A stretch of 64,000 bases of DNA from Emcibacteraceae bacterium (GTDB lineage Bacteria; Pseudomonadota; Alphaproteobacteria; Sphingomonadales; Emcibacteraceae): assembly GCA_041396985.1 (NCBI GenBank), contig JAWKXO010000002.1, positions 684,731 to 748,730 on the forward strand, read 5' to 3'. How positions within the stretch are numbered: position 1 is the stretch's first letter; the number at the start of each line of letters is the position of its first letter. Below, piece by piece: positions 30,126 through 39,828 of the stretch. The notes under the pieces were generated by a model that worked only from the letters and a program-made list of their open reading frames with translations, made no database searches and was not told the origin of the DNA. The position numbers and the translations under genes were made by a program.

Positions 30126-30719
30126 ATGAACGAAGTCGCAGAGAAAAGAGAACAGGCCATTAATGAATTAATGGATAAAGTAAAAAGTCTTGCCGGGCCG
30201 ATAGAGGTGACAAGGGATAACCTGGAAAAAATTAAGTCGGAAATGGTGGCAATTGCTGCTCGCAAGGAATTATGGGATGAGACCCAGTTCCCTGCACCGA
30301 CAGACGGAAAAGTTCAAAACCGTTATCTGATCACCAAAGATGATGATGACAGTTATGCTCTATATTTAAATGTTATGCATAAAGGAAAATATACACCGCC
30401 CCATAACCATACCACATGGGCCTGCGTCAGTGCGGCGGAAGGCGAAGAATATAATTATGTATATGAAACTGACGAGGAAGGCCCGCTGGTACCGGGCGAG
30501 CGTTCCATAAGTCTTGCTGATACGATCGTCGTAAAACCGGGACAGGGCATTGCGCTGATGCCTGATGATATCCATTCTATTGCTATTAACGAAGGGGAAA
30601 GCACCCGTCATCTTCATCTATACGGCAGGGCCCTTGAAACTCTGGATAAAAGACTTCTTTGGGACGAAGATAAGAAAAACTGCAAATATTTTGTGATGGA
30701 TGTGAAAACCATCAGTTAA
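30126..30719 (+). CDS. Cysteine dioxygenase-like cupin
   Basis: A 197-residue cytoplasmic protein related to thiol dioxygenases, iron enzymes that oxidise cysteine or similar thiols to sulfinates. The three iron ligands fit H93, H95 (PPHNHTT) and H150 (DDIHSI). R66 could bind the substrate carboxylate. C100 and Y166 fall where the Cys-Tyr crosslink pair of animal cysteine dioxygenase lies; many bacterial relatives have glycine at the Cys site. Substrate may be cysteine, 3-mercaptopropionate or another thiol. It is coupled to the upstream serine hydrolase and ends at a terminator. Confidence 0.8.
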   Translation: MNEVAEKREQAINELMDKVKSLAGPIEVTRDNLEKIKSEMVAIAARKELWDETQFPAPTDGKVQNRYLITKDDDDSYALYLNVMHKGKYTPPHNHTTWACVSAAEGEEYNYVYETDEEGPLVPGERSISLADTIVVKPGQGIALMPDDIHSIAINEGESTRHLHLYGRALETLDKRLLWDEDKKNCKYFVMDVKTIS

Positions 30720-30746
30720 ACGGATTTATAGTCTCTGTAATAAAAA

Positions 30747-30773
30747 AGGCGGCTGATGAGGCCGCCTTAATTT
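30747..30773. terminator. Rho-independent terminator between convergent cupin gene and gcvPB
   Basis: An eight-bp stem, AAGGCGGC/GCCGCCTT, with loop TGATGAG, followed on the plus strand by AATTTTT and on the minus strand by a T run. It can end both transcripts. Confidence 0.8.
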
Positions 30774-30774
30774 T

Positions 30775-32322
30775 TCATTGCTCCGGATTTGTCCATCGCA
30801 GCACCGGATTACGGGCTGCCGCCGTTTCATCAAGCCGCCTGAGCGGTGCATTATAGGGGGCCCCTGAGAAACGTTCTTTCTCTCCCGCTTTTGCCGCTGC
30901 AACAAGATGTCGCATCATTCCGATAAATTGATCAACAGACAGTTTGCTTTCTGATTCTGTTGGCTCAATTAACATAGCCCCGTGGACAACCAGCGGGAAA
31001 TACATGGTCATCGGATGATAGCCTTCATCAATCATCGCTTTGGAGAAATCAAGCGTACTGACACCGGTATCTTTCAGGAAGCGATCATCAAACAGCGCTT
31101 CATGCATACAGGGGCCATTAAAGCTGGCGCTCATCACATCTTTCAGGGACGCAAGAATATAATTTGCGTTTAGAACACTGTCCTCGGCAACTTTGGCAAG
31201 GCCGTCAGCGCCGTGTGACATCATATAGGCAAGGGCACGCACAAACATGCCCATCTGACCATGAAATGCGGTCATGCGGCCAAAACTTTTGCCAGATTTG
31301 TCATGTTCAACCAGATCAAATTCCTCATCCCCGGCAACCACATAGGGAATTGGCGCATAGGGGGCGAGGGCTTCCGAAAGCACAACTGGCCCGGCACCGG
31401 GGCCGCCGCCGCCATGCGGCGTTGAAAATGTTTTATGCAGGTTGATATGCATGGCATCAACGCCAAGATCGCCTGGGCGCACTTTGCCGACAATGGCGTT
31501 AAAATTGGCACCATCACAATAAAAATAACCGCCAATTTCATGAACTGCATCGGCAATTTCAATGATTTCACGTTCGAATAATCCGCATGTGTTCGGGTTC
31601 GTTACCATTATGGCGGCAACATCCGGTCCAAGTGCTTCTTTCATTGCTTCCAGATCAACGCGGCCGTCTTTTGTGGCAGGGATCGGTTTTACCGTATATC
31701 CACAAAGTGTGGCCGTAGCCGGGTTGGTTCCATGGGCACTTTCCGGCGCCAAAACGATTGAACGGGGGTCTCCCTTAGCTTCAAGCGCTGCCCTAATGGT
31801 CATCAGTCCACAAAGCTCACCGTGAGCACCAGCCTTTGGTGACATGGCAACCGCCGGCATGCCGGTAAGGGTTTTAAGCCAGTGTGCCAATGTATCAATC
31901 AGATCAAGCGCCCCTTGTGTTGTGCTGATCGGCTGAAGCGGGTGGATGTCAGAAAGTCCAGGTAGGCGCACGACCTTTTCATTAAGGCGTGGGTTATGCT
32001 TCATGGTGCACGAACCAAGAGGATAAAGCCCCAGGTCAATGGCATAATTTTTCCGGCTTAGGCGCGTATAATGTCGCATGGCCTCCGGCTCTGTAAGCCC
32101 GGCAAGGCCGATTTCTCCAGTCCGTTCCATGCCACCTAATCGACTTTCAAATTCTTCCACTTCCGGAAGATCAACGCCTGTGCGGCTGGTATCGCCTATT
32201 TCATAAATAAGCCCTTCAACCTGTGATAGCCCTCTGCTGCCGGTATAACTTGGATAACCTGATCTGGCTGAATTACTTGCATTTTCTATACTAGTGGGAC
32301 GTCCCTGATTGTTCATTGTCAT
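30775..32322 (-). CDS. gcvPB: Glycine dehydrogenase (decarboxylating) subunit 2
   Basis: A 515-residue PLP-dependent subunit of the split P protein of the glycine cleavage system. The PLP lysine is K297 in HINLHKTFSTPHGGGGPG; LGSCTMKHNPRLNE near residue 102-115 is also typical. It decarboxylates glycine and passes the aminomethyl group to GcvH together with GcvPA. It overlaps gcvPA by four bases (ATGA), giving equal translation of both halves. Last gene of the operon, ended by a terminator at 30747-30773. Confidence 0.95.
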   Translation of the reverse strand: MTMNNQGRPTSIENASNSARSGYPSYTGSRGLSQVEGLIYEIGDTSRTGVDLPEVEEFESRLGGMERTGEIGLAGLTEPEAMRHYTRLSRKNYAIDLGLYPLGSCTMKHNPRLNEKVVRLPGLSDIHPLQPISTTQGALDLIDTLAHWLKTLTGMPAVAMSPKAGAHGELCGLMTIRAALEAKGDPRSIVLAPESAHGTNPATATLCGYTVKPIPATKDGRVDLEAMKEALGPDVAAIMVTNPNTCGLFEREIIEIADAVHEIGGYFYCDGANFNAIVGKVRPGDLGVDAMHINLHKTFSTPHGGGGPGAGPVVLSEALAPYAPIPYVVAGDEEFDLVEHDKSGKSFGRMTAFHGQMGMFVRALAYMMSHGADGLAKVAEDSVLNANYILASLKDVMSASFNGPCMHEALFDDRFLKDTGVSTLDFSKAMIDEGYHPMTMYFPLVVHGAMLIEPTESESKLSVDQFIGMMRHLVAAAKAGEKERFSGAPYNAPLRRLDETAAARNPVLRWTNPEQ

Positions 32323-33665
32323 TTGAGCACCTCACTAAGTTCACTTACAAGAATGTCCATATCATCTTCCGATGTGGTTTCGGTTACGGCTATGAGCAGG
32401 TCATTGGCCAGGTCTTTATTATCCGGGTAAAGCCTTGAAACAGGTAATCCGGCAATAATGTCTTTCTCTACCAATGCTTCGATAATGTCTGCCGCGTTTT
32501 TATTGAGCCTAACTGTAAATTCATTAAAGAAAGTATCGTTGAGCAGCTGAACACCCTTTACTTTGATTAATTTTGATGCAAGTTTAACGGCGGCTGCATG
32601 ATTGATTTTGGCAAGTTGCCGATAGCCTGCTTCCCCCAGCAAAGTCATATGGATGGTAAAAGCCAGGGTACAAAGACCTGCATTGGTACAAATGTTGCTG
32701 GTGGCTTTTTCGCGGCGGATATGCTGTTCCCGGGTTGAAAGGGTTAGAACAAATCCACGTTTCCCATCGGCGTCTGTTGTTTGTCCGCATAGGCGCCCGG
32801 GAAGTTGACGCACGTATTTTTGTTTCGTGGCAAAAAGTCCGACATAAGGACCACCATAATTCAGACCATTGCCGATTGACTGGCCTTCGCCGACCACAAT
32901 ATCAGCACCCATTTCACCGGGAGATTTAATGGCACCAAGTGCAACAATTTCGGTGGTGACAATAACAAGCAGCTTATTTTGTTCATGAAGGGCATCAGCC
33001 AGCGCTGAATAATCAGTAATGTTACCAAAAAAATCAGGATACTGGACAATGACACAGTTGGTGTCGTCATCAACCAGTTCAAGCAGATTTTCAGCTCTAT
33101 TAACAGTGGTCTCAGATACAACAACGACATCTTCGGTATATTTGGTTGCGCTTTTTATCACATCTATATACTGCGGATGAAGGTTTCCGCTGACGATAGC
33201 CTTGTTTTTGCGGGTAATGCGCCGTGCCATCAGAGCCGCTTCACCCGCAGCGGTTGATCCATCATACATAGACGCATTGGCAACATCCATACCTGTAATT
33301 TGCGCCACTTGTGTCTGGAATTCAAAAAGCGCCTGTAACGTGCCTTGGGAAATTTCAGGCTGATAAGGGGTATAGGCTGTCAGAAATTCACCACGTTGAA
33401 TTTGGTAATCAACTGCGGCAGGAACATGGTGCCGATAAGCACCCGCACCAACAAAAAAAGGTACGCTGCCGGCAGAAATATTTCTGTCAGAGAAGGCAGC
33501 AAAATTTTGTTCAACTTCCATTTCCGTCATATGAAGAGGAAGATCAACCAGCCCTTTAAGAAGAGCATGGTTTGGAACATCAACGAATAAATCATTAATG
33601 TCTTTTACCCCGATTTTTGCGAGCATTTGGGCCCGGTCATCGGATGATAAAGGTAAATAACGCAT
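32319..33665 (-). CDS. gcvPA: Glycine dehydrogenase (decarboxylating) subunit 1
   Basis: A 448-residue aminotransferase-fold subunit that pairs with GcvPB in the split P protein. It begins MRYLPLSSDDRAQMLAKIG, the usual opening of this subunit, and includes NASMYDGSTAAGEA and GNGLNYGGPYVGLFA. It lacks the PLP lysine motif, which lies in subunit 2. It is 16 bases downstream of gcvH and overlaps gcvPB, all on the riboswitch-controlled transcript. Confidence 0.95.
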   Translation of the reverse strand: MRYLPLSSDDRAQMLAKIGVKDINDLFVDVPNHALLKGLVDLPLHMTEMEVEQNFAAFSDRNISAGSVPFFVGAGAYRHHVPAAVDYQIQRGEFLTAYTPYQPEISQGTLQALFEFQTQVAQITGMDVANASMYDGSTAAGEAALMARRITRKNKAIVSGNLHPQYIDVIKSATKYTEDVVVVSETTVNRAENLLELVDDDTNCVIVQYPDFFGNITDYSALADALHEQNKLLVIVTTEIVALGAIKSPGEMGADIVVGEGQSIGNGLNYGGPYVGLFATKQKYVRQLPGRLCGQTTDADGKRGFVLTLSTREQHIRREKATSNICTNAGLCTLAFTIHMTLLGEAGYRQLAKINHAAAVKLASKLIKVKGVQLLNDTFFNEFTVRLNKNAADIIEALVEKDIIAGLPVSRLYPDNKDLANDLLIAVTETTSEDDMDILVSELSEVLK

Positions 33666-33681
33666 ATGGTTTAATCCTGTT

Positions 33682-34056
33682 TTATTCTAAACCTGCTATG
33701 AATTCTTTATAGCCTGCTGCATCCATCAGGCTTTCAAGTTCGCTTTCATCGGCAATTTCAATTTTAAAGAACCAGCCATCACCATCCGGCGATGTGTTGA
33801 CCAGCGCGGCATTATCCTCAAGTTCTTCATTGACAGATGTAATTTCACCACCCACAGGGCAGTAAATTTCTGATGCGGCTTTAACACTTTCAACAACGGC
33901 AACTTCGTCACCTTTGGCGAAATCTTCACCGACTTCAGGCAATTCAACAAATACAATATCGCCAAGGGCATTTTGCGCGTAGTCGGTAATGCCGACAGTG
34001 CCCGTTTTTCCCTCGACTTCGATCCATTCATGATCTTCAGAATAATAAATTGTCAT
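33682..34056 (-). CDS. gcvH: Glycine cleavage system H protein
   Basis: A 124-residue lipoyl carrier that moves the aminomethyl intermediate between P, T and L proteins. The lipoylated lysine is K59 in VVESVKAASE. Length is standard. It lies 12 bases after gcvT. Lipoate ligase or synthase genes are not in the window. Confidence 0.96.
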   Translation of the reverse strand: MTIYYSEDHEWIEVEGKTGTVGITDYAQNALGDIVFVELPEVGEDFAKGDEVAVVESVKAASEIYCPVGGEITSVNEELEDNAALVNTSPDGDGWFFKIEIADESELESLMDAAGYKEFIAGLE

Positions 34057-34068
34057 TTCTTTTTCCCT

Positions 34069-35193
34069 TCATTTTGGTTTTCTATAATATCTTTGCGGAA
34101 CAAATGGCATATCCGCGACTTTGGCTTCGAGTTTCTTTTTTCTCACGGCCAGAAAAATTTCAGTGCCTGTTTTGGCGTATTCTGCATTTACATATCCCAT
34201 TGCGACCGGCCCACCGAATGTCGGGCCAAATCCACCACTTGTAACGATGCCAATGATATTATCATCTGCATCCAGAATTTCTGTACCTTCGCGTGCGGGT
34301 GCGCGACCGGATGGTAAAATACCAACCCTTAATTTTGCTACGTTGCCACTATTAAGTTGGTCGAGGATTTTATCGGCACCGGGAAAGCCGCCTTCAGTGC
34401 GGCGGCGTGGCCCGATTGACCACTCAAGTGATCCTTCAATCGGCGTTGTATCGGTTGTTATATCATGACCGTAAAGACAAAGACCCGCTTCAAGGCGAAG
34501 GCTGTCACGAGCACCAAGACCAATAGCCTCAACTTCCGGTTCGGCCAGGAGGGCTTTGCAAACTTCAATTGCTTTATCATCGGGAATTGAAATTTCATGA
34601 CCATCTTCACCGGTATAACCGCAGCGACTGATAAAACAGTCAGCACCGCAGATGGAAACTTCCGCATAGGACATAAAGTCCATTTTATCGGCACCGGCCG
34701 CAAAACGTGACATTACAGCAGCAGCCATTGGCCCCTGCAGGGCAACAAGGGCGCGATCGCTCAATTCAATTAATTCAAGATGCGCAGGAAGATTGGCGCG
34801 CATGTGGGCAATATCCCGTTCCTTACAGGCAGCATTGACCACCATGAAAATATCATTTTCCCGTTTTGTGATCATCAGATCATCAAGGATACCACCATTT
34901 TCATCGGTAAACATGGTGTAACGGATACGATTGGTTTTCAGATCAATGATATTGCCAGGCACCAGAGTTTCGAGCCATTTATCAGCACCATCACCTTTAA
35001 TGACAACCTGCCCCATATGGGAAACATCAAAAAGTCCTGCTTTTTCACGGGTATGGTTATGTTCTCCCATAACGCCAAGCGGATATTGCACAGGCATAAG
35101 GTAACCGGCAAAGGGCACCATTTTGCCGCCAAGGTCTTCATGAAGTGAATAAAGAGGTGTTTTTAACAGACTGCTATTATTCTCTACACTCAT
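34069..35193 (-). CDS. gcvT: Aminomethyltransferase (glycine cleavage T protein)
   Basis: A 374-residue tetrahydrofolate-dependent enzyme releasing ammonia and forming methylene-THF. Recognisable parts are LFDVSHMGQV, RCGYTGEDGHEI and GLGARDSLRLEAGLCLYGHD. It is the first gene of the gcv operon. A GGAG ribosome binding site at 35201-35204 stands seven bases from the ATG, and the bases directly beside it (CTCTG on the mRNA) repeat a strand of the upstream glycine aptamer, suggesting translational control. Confidence 0.96.
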   Translation of the reverse strand: MSVENNSSLLKTPLYSLHEDLGGKMVPFAGYLMPVQYPLGVMGEHNHTREKAGLFDVSHMGQVVIKGDGADKWLETLVPGNIIDLKTNRIRYTMFTDENGGILDDLMITKRENDIFMVVNAACKERDIAHMRANLPAHLELIELSDRALVALQGPMAAAVMSRFAAGADKMDFMSYAEVSICGADCFISRCGYTGEDGHEISIPDDKAIEVCKALLAEPEVEAIGLGARDSLRLEAGLCLYGHDITTDTTPIEGSLEWSIGPRRRTEGGFPGADKILDQLNSGNVAKLRVGILPSGRAPAREGTEILDADDNIIGIVTSGGFGPTFGGPVAMGYVNAEYAKTGTEIFLAVRKKKLEAKVADMPFVPQRYYRKPK

Positions 35194-35242
35194 AAATAAT
35201 CTCCAGAGTAAGCACTATAGATACGAAAACCCGTATCATCGG

Positions 35243-35414
35243 TGCCCCCTCTGTCATCGGTACCTGAGAGATTTGACCTGCTATTTAACAGGTTTACCCC
35301 GTCGGCGGAGGGATTATCCTCACTTTCCAGAGTGCTTTAATTCCTGGCGGTCCGGGTGCCTGAGAGTTTCCGGGGCGGTTGCTCCTTCGGCGCCTTAATC
35401 AAGGTCTCTCCCGC
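35243..35414 (-). promoter_or_regulatory. Tandem glycine riboswitch
   Basis: Two glycine aptamers in tandem in the gcvT leader. Aptamer I (about 35342-35414) shows GCGGGAGAGACC, GCCGAAGGAGCAA, then CTCTCAGGCACCCGGACCGCC. Aptamer II (about 35243-35337) shows CTCTGGAAAGTGAG, CCGCCGACGGGGTAA and CTCTCAGGTACCGATGACAG with closing GAGGGGG. These match the conserved cores of the gcvT class, which normally switches glycine cleavage genes on when glycine is abundant. The region after it up to the gcvT start is the expression platform, including a hairpin (ATACG/CGTAT) at about 35221-35236. Confidence 0.95.
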
Positions 35415-35433
35415 AAAGAAAATAGCAGTCGTC

Positions 35434-35461
35434 ATAATAAGGGGATTGATTGAAGAGTCAA
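35434..35461 (-). promoter_or_regulatory. Sigma70-type promoter of the gcv operon
   Basis: On the minus strand TTGACT (35456-35461) and TATTAT (35434-35439) are separated by 16 bases. The predicted start falls about 8-15 bases before the first riboswitch base, which fits the transcript needed. Confidence 0.65.
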
Positions 35462-35569
35462 TCAAAGTCATTATATAAAGAAGCAGAAAAATCAATTTGT
35501 TCTGTTGTGGCGGTCTGGTCACAATATAATTGGTTGTATTAGTTGGAATTTTGATAATATGAGGGCCAC

Positions 35570-37417
35570 ATGGGTTTAATAAAATCGTTCTGGAGATTTA
35601 TTCAAAAGTTACAATCTTTTGTTGGGACTTTACTTTTTCTCATCGTCCTTTTGATATTCTCGGCCATTATCCTCGTAATTTTTATGACTGATTCGGAAGA
35701 GGGGGAATTAACAGCCAAAAATAGTGCTCTTGTACTTGATTTTAAGGGATTGATTGTTGAGCAGGAAGCATTCGGCAGTGACCCTTATGAACAACTGCTT
35801 GCGGGTGATATTGGCGGTAATACGCGTCTGCGCGATATTGAACGGGCCATTGATCTTGCGGCGGAAGATGACAATATCAAAATGCTGGTTCTTGATTTCA
35901 GTCAGTTTGCCGGGGCATATCCATCAAAACTTCATTATATCGGCAGAAAAATCGAACAATTTAAAAAAAGTGGTAAAAAAGTCGTTTCCTATGGCAGTCT
36001 TTATAGCCAGTCAGCGTATCTTCTGGCCTCATTCGCTGATGAAATTTATATGCACCCACAGGGTGCCGTGCTCTTATATGGATATGGTGGATTTCAAAAT
36101 TATTTTCTTGGATTTTTGAATAAAATAAAGGCGGAAGTACAGCTCTTCCGCGTTGGTAAATATAAATCGGCCATGGAACCTTTTATCCGTAATGATATGT
36201 CGGATGAAGCCAGGGAAGCTAATCTTGAGCTATATAACAGTTTCTGGGATTCCTATCTGGCCGATATTTCAGAACAAAGAAATATTGATGAGACAGTTTT
36301 ACGTGCAGGCATTGATAATGCAGATCAGCTTCTGATGGATTTGAAAGGTGATCTTGGCCAGCTTGCCTTGCAAAATTCGCTGGTTGACGGCTTAAAAACC
36401 CGTGCTGAATGGATTTCCTATATGCAGAATGAAGTCGGCAAAGGTCATGGCAAGCAGGAAATAAACCAGATCAATTTAAAAACGTATCTCGCATCAAAAT
36501 TTGATCGTTCTCAACTGGAGCGCGGAAATAACATCGTAGCCATTATTTATGCCAATGGAACGATCATGGACGGCGTCATGCCGCAGGGAACTGTTGGCGG
36601 GGATACGCTTTCCAGGCAACTTCGTGAAGCACGCCAAGATGATCGGGTAAAAGCTGTTGTGCTCCGCGTTGAAAGCCCGGGTGGAAGCGCTTTTGCATCA
36701 GAACTGATCAGACAGGAAATATTGCTGTTAAAGGCGGCCGGAAAGCCTGTCATTGCTTCATTCGGCGGTGTAGCGGCGTCAGGAGGATACTGGATTTCAG
36801 CAAATGCCGATGAAATCTGGGCAAGTCCCACGACTATAACCGGATCAATCGGCATCTTTGGCGCAATTCCGAATATTGAAGGAACACTGGCCGAGATCGG
36901 CATCACAACAGACGGCATTGGCACAACGCCGCTTGTGTCGGCCGGAATTAATAAACCACTACCGGAAAAGCTTAAAAATATTATCCAGAGCAATATTGAA
37001 AATGGATATGACAGATTTTTAAATCTGGTTGCCGAAGGTCGGCATATGAGTGTTGAACAGGTCAATGAAATTGCCCAAGGAAGGGTCTGGACAGGTGCCA
37101 AAGCGTTGGAAATTGGTCTGGTAGACCATTTGGGAAATCTTGATCACGCTATCAAGGCGGCAGTGTCGAGAGCTGATCTTAAGGATTATAATGTTGTTTA
37201 TTGGGAAGACGAGCTACCCATTGAAGTGCAGATCATGTCACGGCTTTTTGACAGTGAAAGTAAACTGGCGGATTTTGTTGCGTCAAAACAAAAATCACCT
37301 GAACATATATTAATCAACAGAATTACAGAGAAACTTTCCCTGTTTAGTAAAATGAATGACCCCCAACATGCCTATGTACTTTGTGTTGAATGCATGGCTG
37401 GTATTAATTCTCAATAA
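35570..37417 (+). CDS. sppA: Signal peptide peptidase SppA, 67-kDa type
   Basis: A 615-residue membrane-anchored serine protease that degrades cleaved signal peptides. One transmembrane segment lies at about 17-42. It has two tandem crotonase-like halves. The catalytic lysine is K199 in KYKSAMEPF of the first half and the serine is S404 in AASGGYW of the second, the Ser-Lys dyad of the 67K type. Later TGSIGIFG is also conserved. GAGGG precedes the ATG. It begins a plus-strand run with ispH 49 bases downstream. Confidence 0.94.
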   Translation: MGLIKSFWRFIQKLQSFVGTLLFLIVLLIFSAIILVIFMTDSEEGELTAKNSALVLDFKGLIVEQEAFGSDPYEQLLAGDIGGNTRLRDIERAIDLAAEDDNIKMLVLDFSQFAGAYPSKLHYIGRKIEQFKKSGKKVVSYGSLYSQSAYLLASFADEIYMHPQGAVLLYGYGGFQNYFLGFLNKIKAEVQLFRVGKYKSAMEPFIRNDMSDEAREANLELYNSFWDSYLADISEQRNIDETVLRAGIDNADQLLMDLKGDLGQLALQNSLVDGLKTRAEWISYMQNEVGKGHGKQEINQINLKTYLASKFDRSQLERGNNIVAIIYANGTIMDGVMPQGTVGGDTLSRQLREARQDDRVKAVVLRVESPGGSAFASELIRQEILLLKAAGKPVIASFGGVAASGGYWISANADEIWASPTTITGSIGIFGAIPNIEGTLAEIGITTDGIGTTPLVSAGINKPLPEKLKNIIQSNIENGYDRFLNLVAEGRHMSVEQVNEIAQGRVWTGAKALEIGLVDHLGNLDHAIKAAVSRADLKDYNVVYWEDELPIEVQIMSRLFDSESKLADFVASKQKSPEHILINRITEKLSLFSKMNDPQHAYVLCVECMAGINSQ

Positions 37418-37466
37418 TGAATAAGGCCATTTGAATTTCCGGGAACAATGTGTATAAGGTCAGGTC

Positions 37467-38414
37467 ATGAGTGAAAGAAATATGAACCTTTATATTGCAA
37501 ATCCACGCGGATTTTGCGCAGGTGTAGACCGGGCCATACAAATTGTGGAAATGGCATTGGAGAAGTATGGTGCCCCTGTTTATGTGCGCCATGAAATTGT
37601 CCATAACAAATATGTGGTTGAAGGGCTGGTAAAACGCGGGGCCATTTTTGTTGATGAGCTTGACGAGGTGCCAACGGATAAACCGGTGGTTTTCTCAGCA
37701 CATGGGGTACCAAAATCCGTTCCGCAGGAAGCCGAAAACAGAAAAATGCTTTATATAGATGCTACCTGTCCATTGGTCAGTAAAGTACACCGTGAAGCCG
37801 AGCGATATGACCGTCAGGGAATGGAAATTGTTATGATCGGCCACAAAGGGCACCCTGAAGTGATCGGGACAATGGGACAGTTGGCAGCAGGTGCAATACA
37901 TCTGGTGGAAAGCCCGGAAGATGTTGAAAAACTCCAGCTTAAAAATGAAGATAATGTCGCCTATATTACCCAGACCACTTTGTCACTTGACGATACGTCT
38001 GAAATTATTGAAACGTTGAAAGCAAAATATCCGTCCATTCAGGACCCAAAGAAAGAAGACATCTGTTACGCAACCACGAACAGACAAAACGCCGTTAAAG
38101 CCTTGGCAGAGAAAGTCGAGTTGGTGCTAATTATCGGGGCTCCAAACAGCTCGAACTCACGAAGACTGGTGGAAGTGGCGCGAAAAGTCGGCTGCCGGTC
38201 AATGTTAATTCAAAGGGCGGCTGAAATAGACTGGAACTGGTTTGATAATGTCAGTGCGGTAGGGATTTCTGCCGGGGCATCTGCACCCGAAATACTCGTG
38301 GAAGAAGTGATGAGCGCCTTTAAAGAACGCTACAAAACTTCCATTGAAAATATTCATACCATTGAAGAAAATGTGACGTTTAAAGTTCCGGCAATTTTGG
38401 CAAAGGATGACTGA
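37467..38414 (+). CDS. ispH: 4-hydroxy-3-methylbut-2-enyl diphosphate reductase
   Basis: A 315-residue iron-sulfur enzyme that makes IPP and DMAPP in the last step of the MEP isoprenoid pathway. The three cluster cysteines are C17 (RGFCAGV), C101 (DATCPLV) and C200 (EDICYAT). Conserved HEIVHN and GHPEV are present. It is followed by thrB after two bases, so ispH-thrB-rnhA-ankyrin form a tight operon. Its product feeds the prenyl tail used by UbiA. Confidence 0.96.
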   Translation: MSERNMNLYIANPRGFCAGVDRAIQIVEMALEKYGAPVYVRHEIVHNKYVVEGLVKRGAIFVDELDEVPTDKPVVFSAHGVPKSVPQEAENRKMLYIDATCPLVSKVHREAERYDRQGMEIVMIGHKGHPEVIGTMGQLAAGAIHLVESPEDVEKLQLKNEDNVAYITQTTLSLDDTSEIIETLKAKYPSIQDPKKEDICYATTNRQNAVKALAEKVELVLIIGAPNSSNSRRLVEVARKVGCRSMLIQRAAEIDWNWFDNVSAVGISAGASAPEILVEEVMSAFKERYKTSIENIHTIEENVTFKVPAILAKDD

Positions 38415-38416
38415 TC

Positions 38417-39388
38417 ATGGCAGTTTATACCATTGTAAATGCCGATGAAATTGCCGCCTTTATTGATGAGTATGATGTGGGAGAAGTGATTTCACTTAAA
38501 GGAATTGCTGAAGGCGTTGAGAATTCAAATTATCTGCTGACCACAACAAAAAATCATTTTATCCTGACCCTATATGAAAAGCGGGTGAATGAGAATGATT
38601 TACCCTTTTTTCTTGGCCTGATGGACCACCTTGCCCATAAAGGCATCAATTGTGCAACACCCATTGCCGATAGGGAAGGGAATATATTAAAAACATTATG
38701 TGGTCGCCCTGCCGCCCTGATCAGCTTTCTTGATGGTCTGTCGGTAAGCAGGCCATCTGTTCAAAACTGCAGGGAGTTGGGCTCAGCCCTGGCGGAGATG
38801 CATCTTGCCGTTTCTGATTTTAAATTATCAAGGAAAAATGACCTTTCACTATCAGGGTGGAAGATGCTTGCCAAAGAGTGCGACGCGCGTGCTGACCAAT
38901 GCCAGAAGGGGTTAAGAAAAATAATTGCCGAAGAAATGGAAGACCTTTCCAACCACTGGCCGACCGATCTACCGACCGGGATAATTCATGCTGATTTGTT
39001 TCCGGATAACGTTTTCTTCTTAAATGGGAAATTATCTGGTCTGATTGATTATTATTTTGCCTGTTCAGATATGCTTGTCTATGACGTGGCAATTTGCCTG
39101 AATGCCTGGTGTTTTGAAACGGATGGTGCGTTTAATGTGACCAAGGCGGCTGGACTGATCAGGGAATATGATGCAATTCGTCCTTTGTCCGACAAAGAAA
39201 AAAATGCCCTGCCACTTTTATGCCGCGGTGCAGCACTAAGATTTATGCTGACACGGCTTTATGACTGGCTTAACCGTGTTGAAGGGGCTTTGGTAAAAAC
39301 AAAAGATCCCCTTGAATATCTGGCGAAATTAACATTTCATCAGCAGGTTAAATCGGCCGGTGAATATGGTGTGGATATGGGCATATGA
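38417..39388 (+). CDS. thrB: Homoserine kinase, APH-fold type (ThrB2)
   Basis: A 323-residue kinase of the aminoglycoside phosphotransferase fold that phosphorylates homoserine in threonine synthesis. The catalytic motif [13 protein letters not shown] and the metal-binding [10 protein letters not shown] are typical of this non-GHMP type found in many alphaproteobacteria. The N-terminus ([20 protein letters not shown]) matches the family opening. It overlaps rnhA by four bases. The ispH-thrB-rnhA order is a recurring alphaproteobacterial one. Confidence 0.92.
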   Translation: MAVYTIVNADEIAAFIDEYDVGEVISLKGIAEGVENSNYLLTTTKNHFILTLYEKRVNENDLPFFLGLMDHLAHKGINCATPIADREGNILKTLCGRPAALISFLDGLSVSRPSVQNCRELGSALAEMHLAVSDFKLSRKNDLSLSGWKMLAKECDARADQCQKGLRKIIAEEMEDLSNHWPTDLPTGIIHADLFPDNVFFLNGKLSGLIDYYFACSDMLVYDVAICLNAWCFETDGAFNVTKAAGLIREYDAIRPLSDKEKNALPLLCRGAALRFMLTRLYDWLNRVEGALVKTKDPLEYLAKLTFHQQVKSAGEYGVDMGI

Positions 39389-39825
39389 AAGAAGTTATTA
39401 TTTATACGGATGGAGCCTGTTCCGGTAATCCGGGACCTGGCGGCTGGGGCGCTCTTTTAATTTACGGCGATCACAGTCATGAAATTATGGAAGGCGATTT
39501 TGAGACAACCAATAATCGCATGGAACTGACTGCTGCGATTGAAGCACTCAATGCCCTGAAACGTCCTTGCCGTGTCATTCTGCATACGGACAGCACATAT
39601 GTTAAAGACGGGATCAGCAAATGGATTGAAAACTGGAAACAGAATGGCTGGCGGACAGCGGCAAAAAAACCGGTTAAGAATGCTGATTTATGGCAGGCTC
39701 TTGATGAAGCTGTTGAGCGGCATGATGTTGTCTGGAAATGGGTCAAAGGACACGATGGTGACGAGGGGAATGAGCGGGCGGATGAACTCGCCAACATGGG
39801 CCTGAACAATTATAAAGTATTATAA
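39385..39825 (+). CDS. rnhA: Ribonuclease HI
   Basis: A 146-residue endonuclease that degrades RNA in RNA-DNA hybrids. The full active-site set is present: D9 ([14 protein letters not shown]), E47 (MELTAA), D69 (HTDSTYV), H123 and D133 (ERADELA). Length is typical. It overlaps thrB by four bases and is followed by an ankyrin repeat gene after three bases. Confidence 0.96.
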   Translation: MKEVIIYTDGACSGNPGPGGWGALLIYGDHSHEIMEGDFETTNNRMELTAAIEALNALKRPCRVILHTDSTYVKDGISKWIENWKQNGWRTAAKKPVKNADLWQALDEAVERHDVVWKWVKGHDGDEGNERADELANMGLNNYKVL

Positions 39826-39828
39826 AAC

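Larger units (their letters stand above)
35194..35569. other. Gene-free region between gcvT and sppA
   Basis: These 376 bases hold the gcvT leader: ribosome binding site and expression platform (35194-35242), tandem glycine riboswitch (35243-35414) and gcv promoter (35434-35461). The remaining about 100 bases are the sppA upstream region, where I see no clear promoter. Confidence 0.8.

Noticed and set aside
36547..37101. A 184-residue minus-strand frame.
   Set aside because: It is opposite the SppA catalytic half containing the active-site serine.
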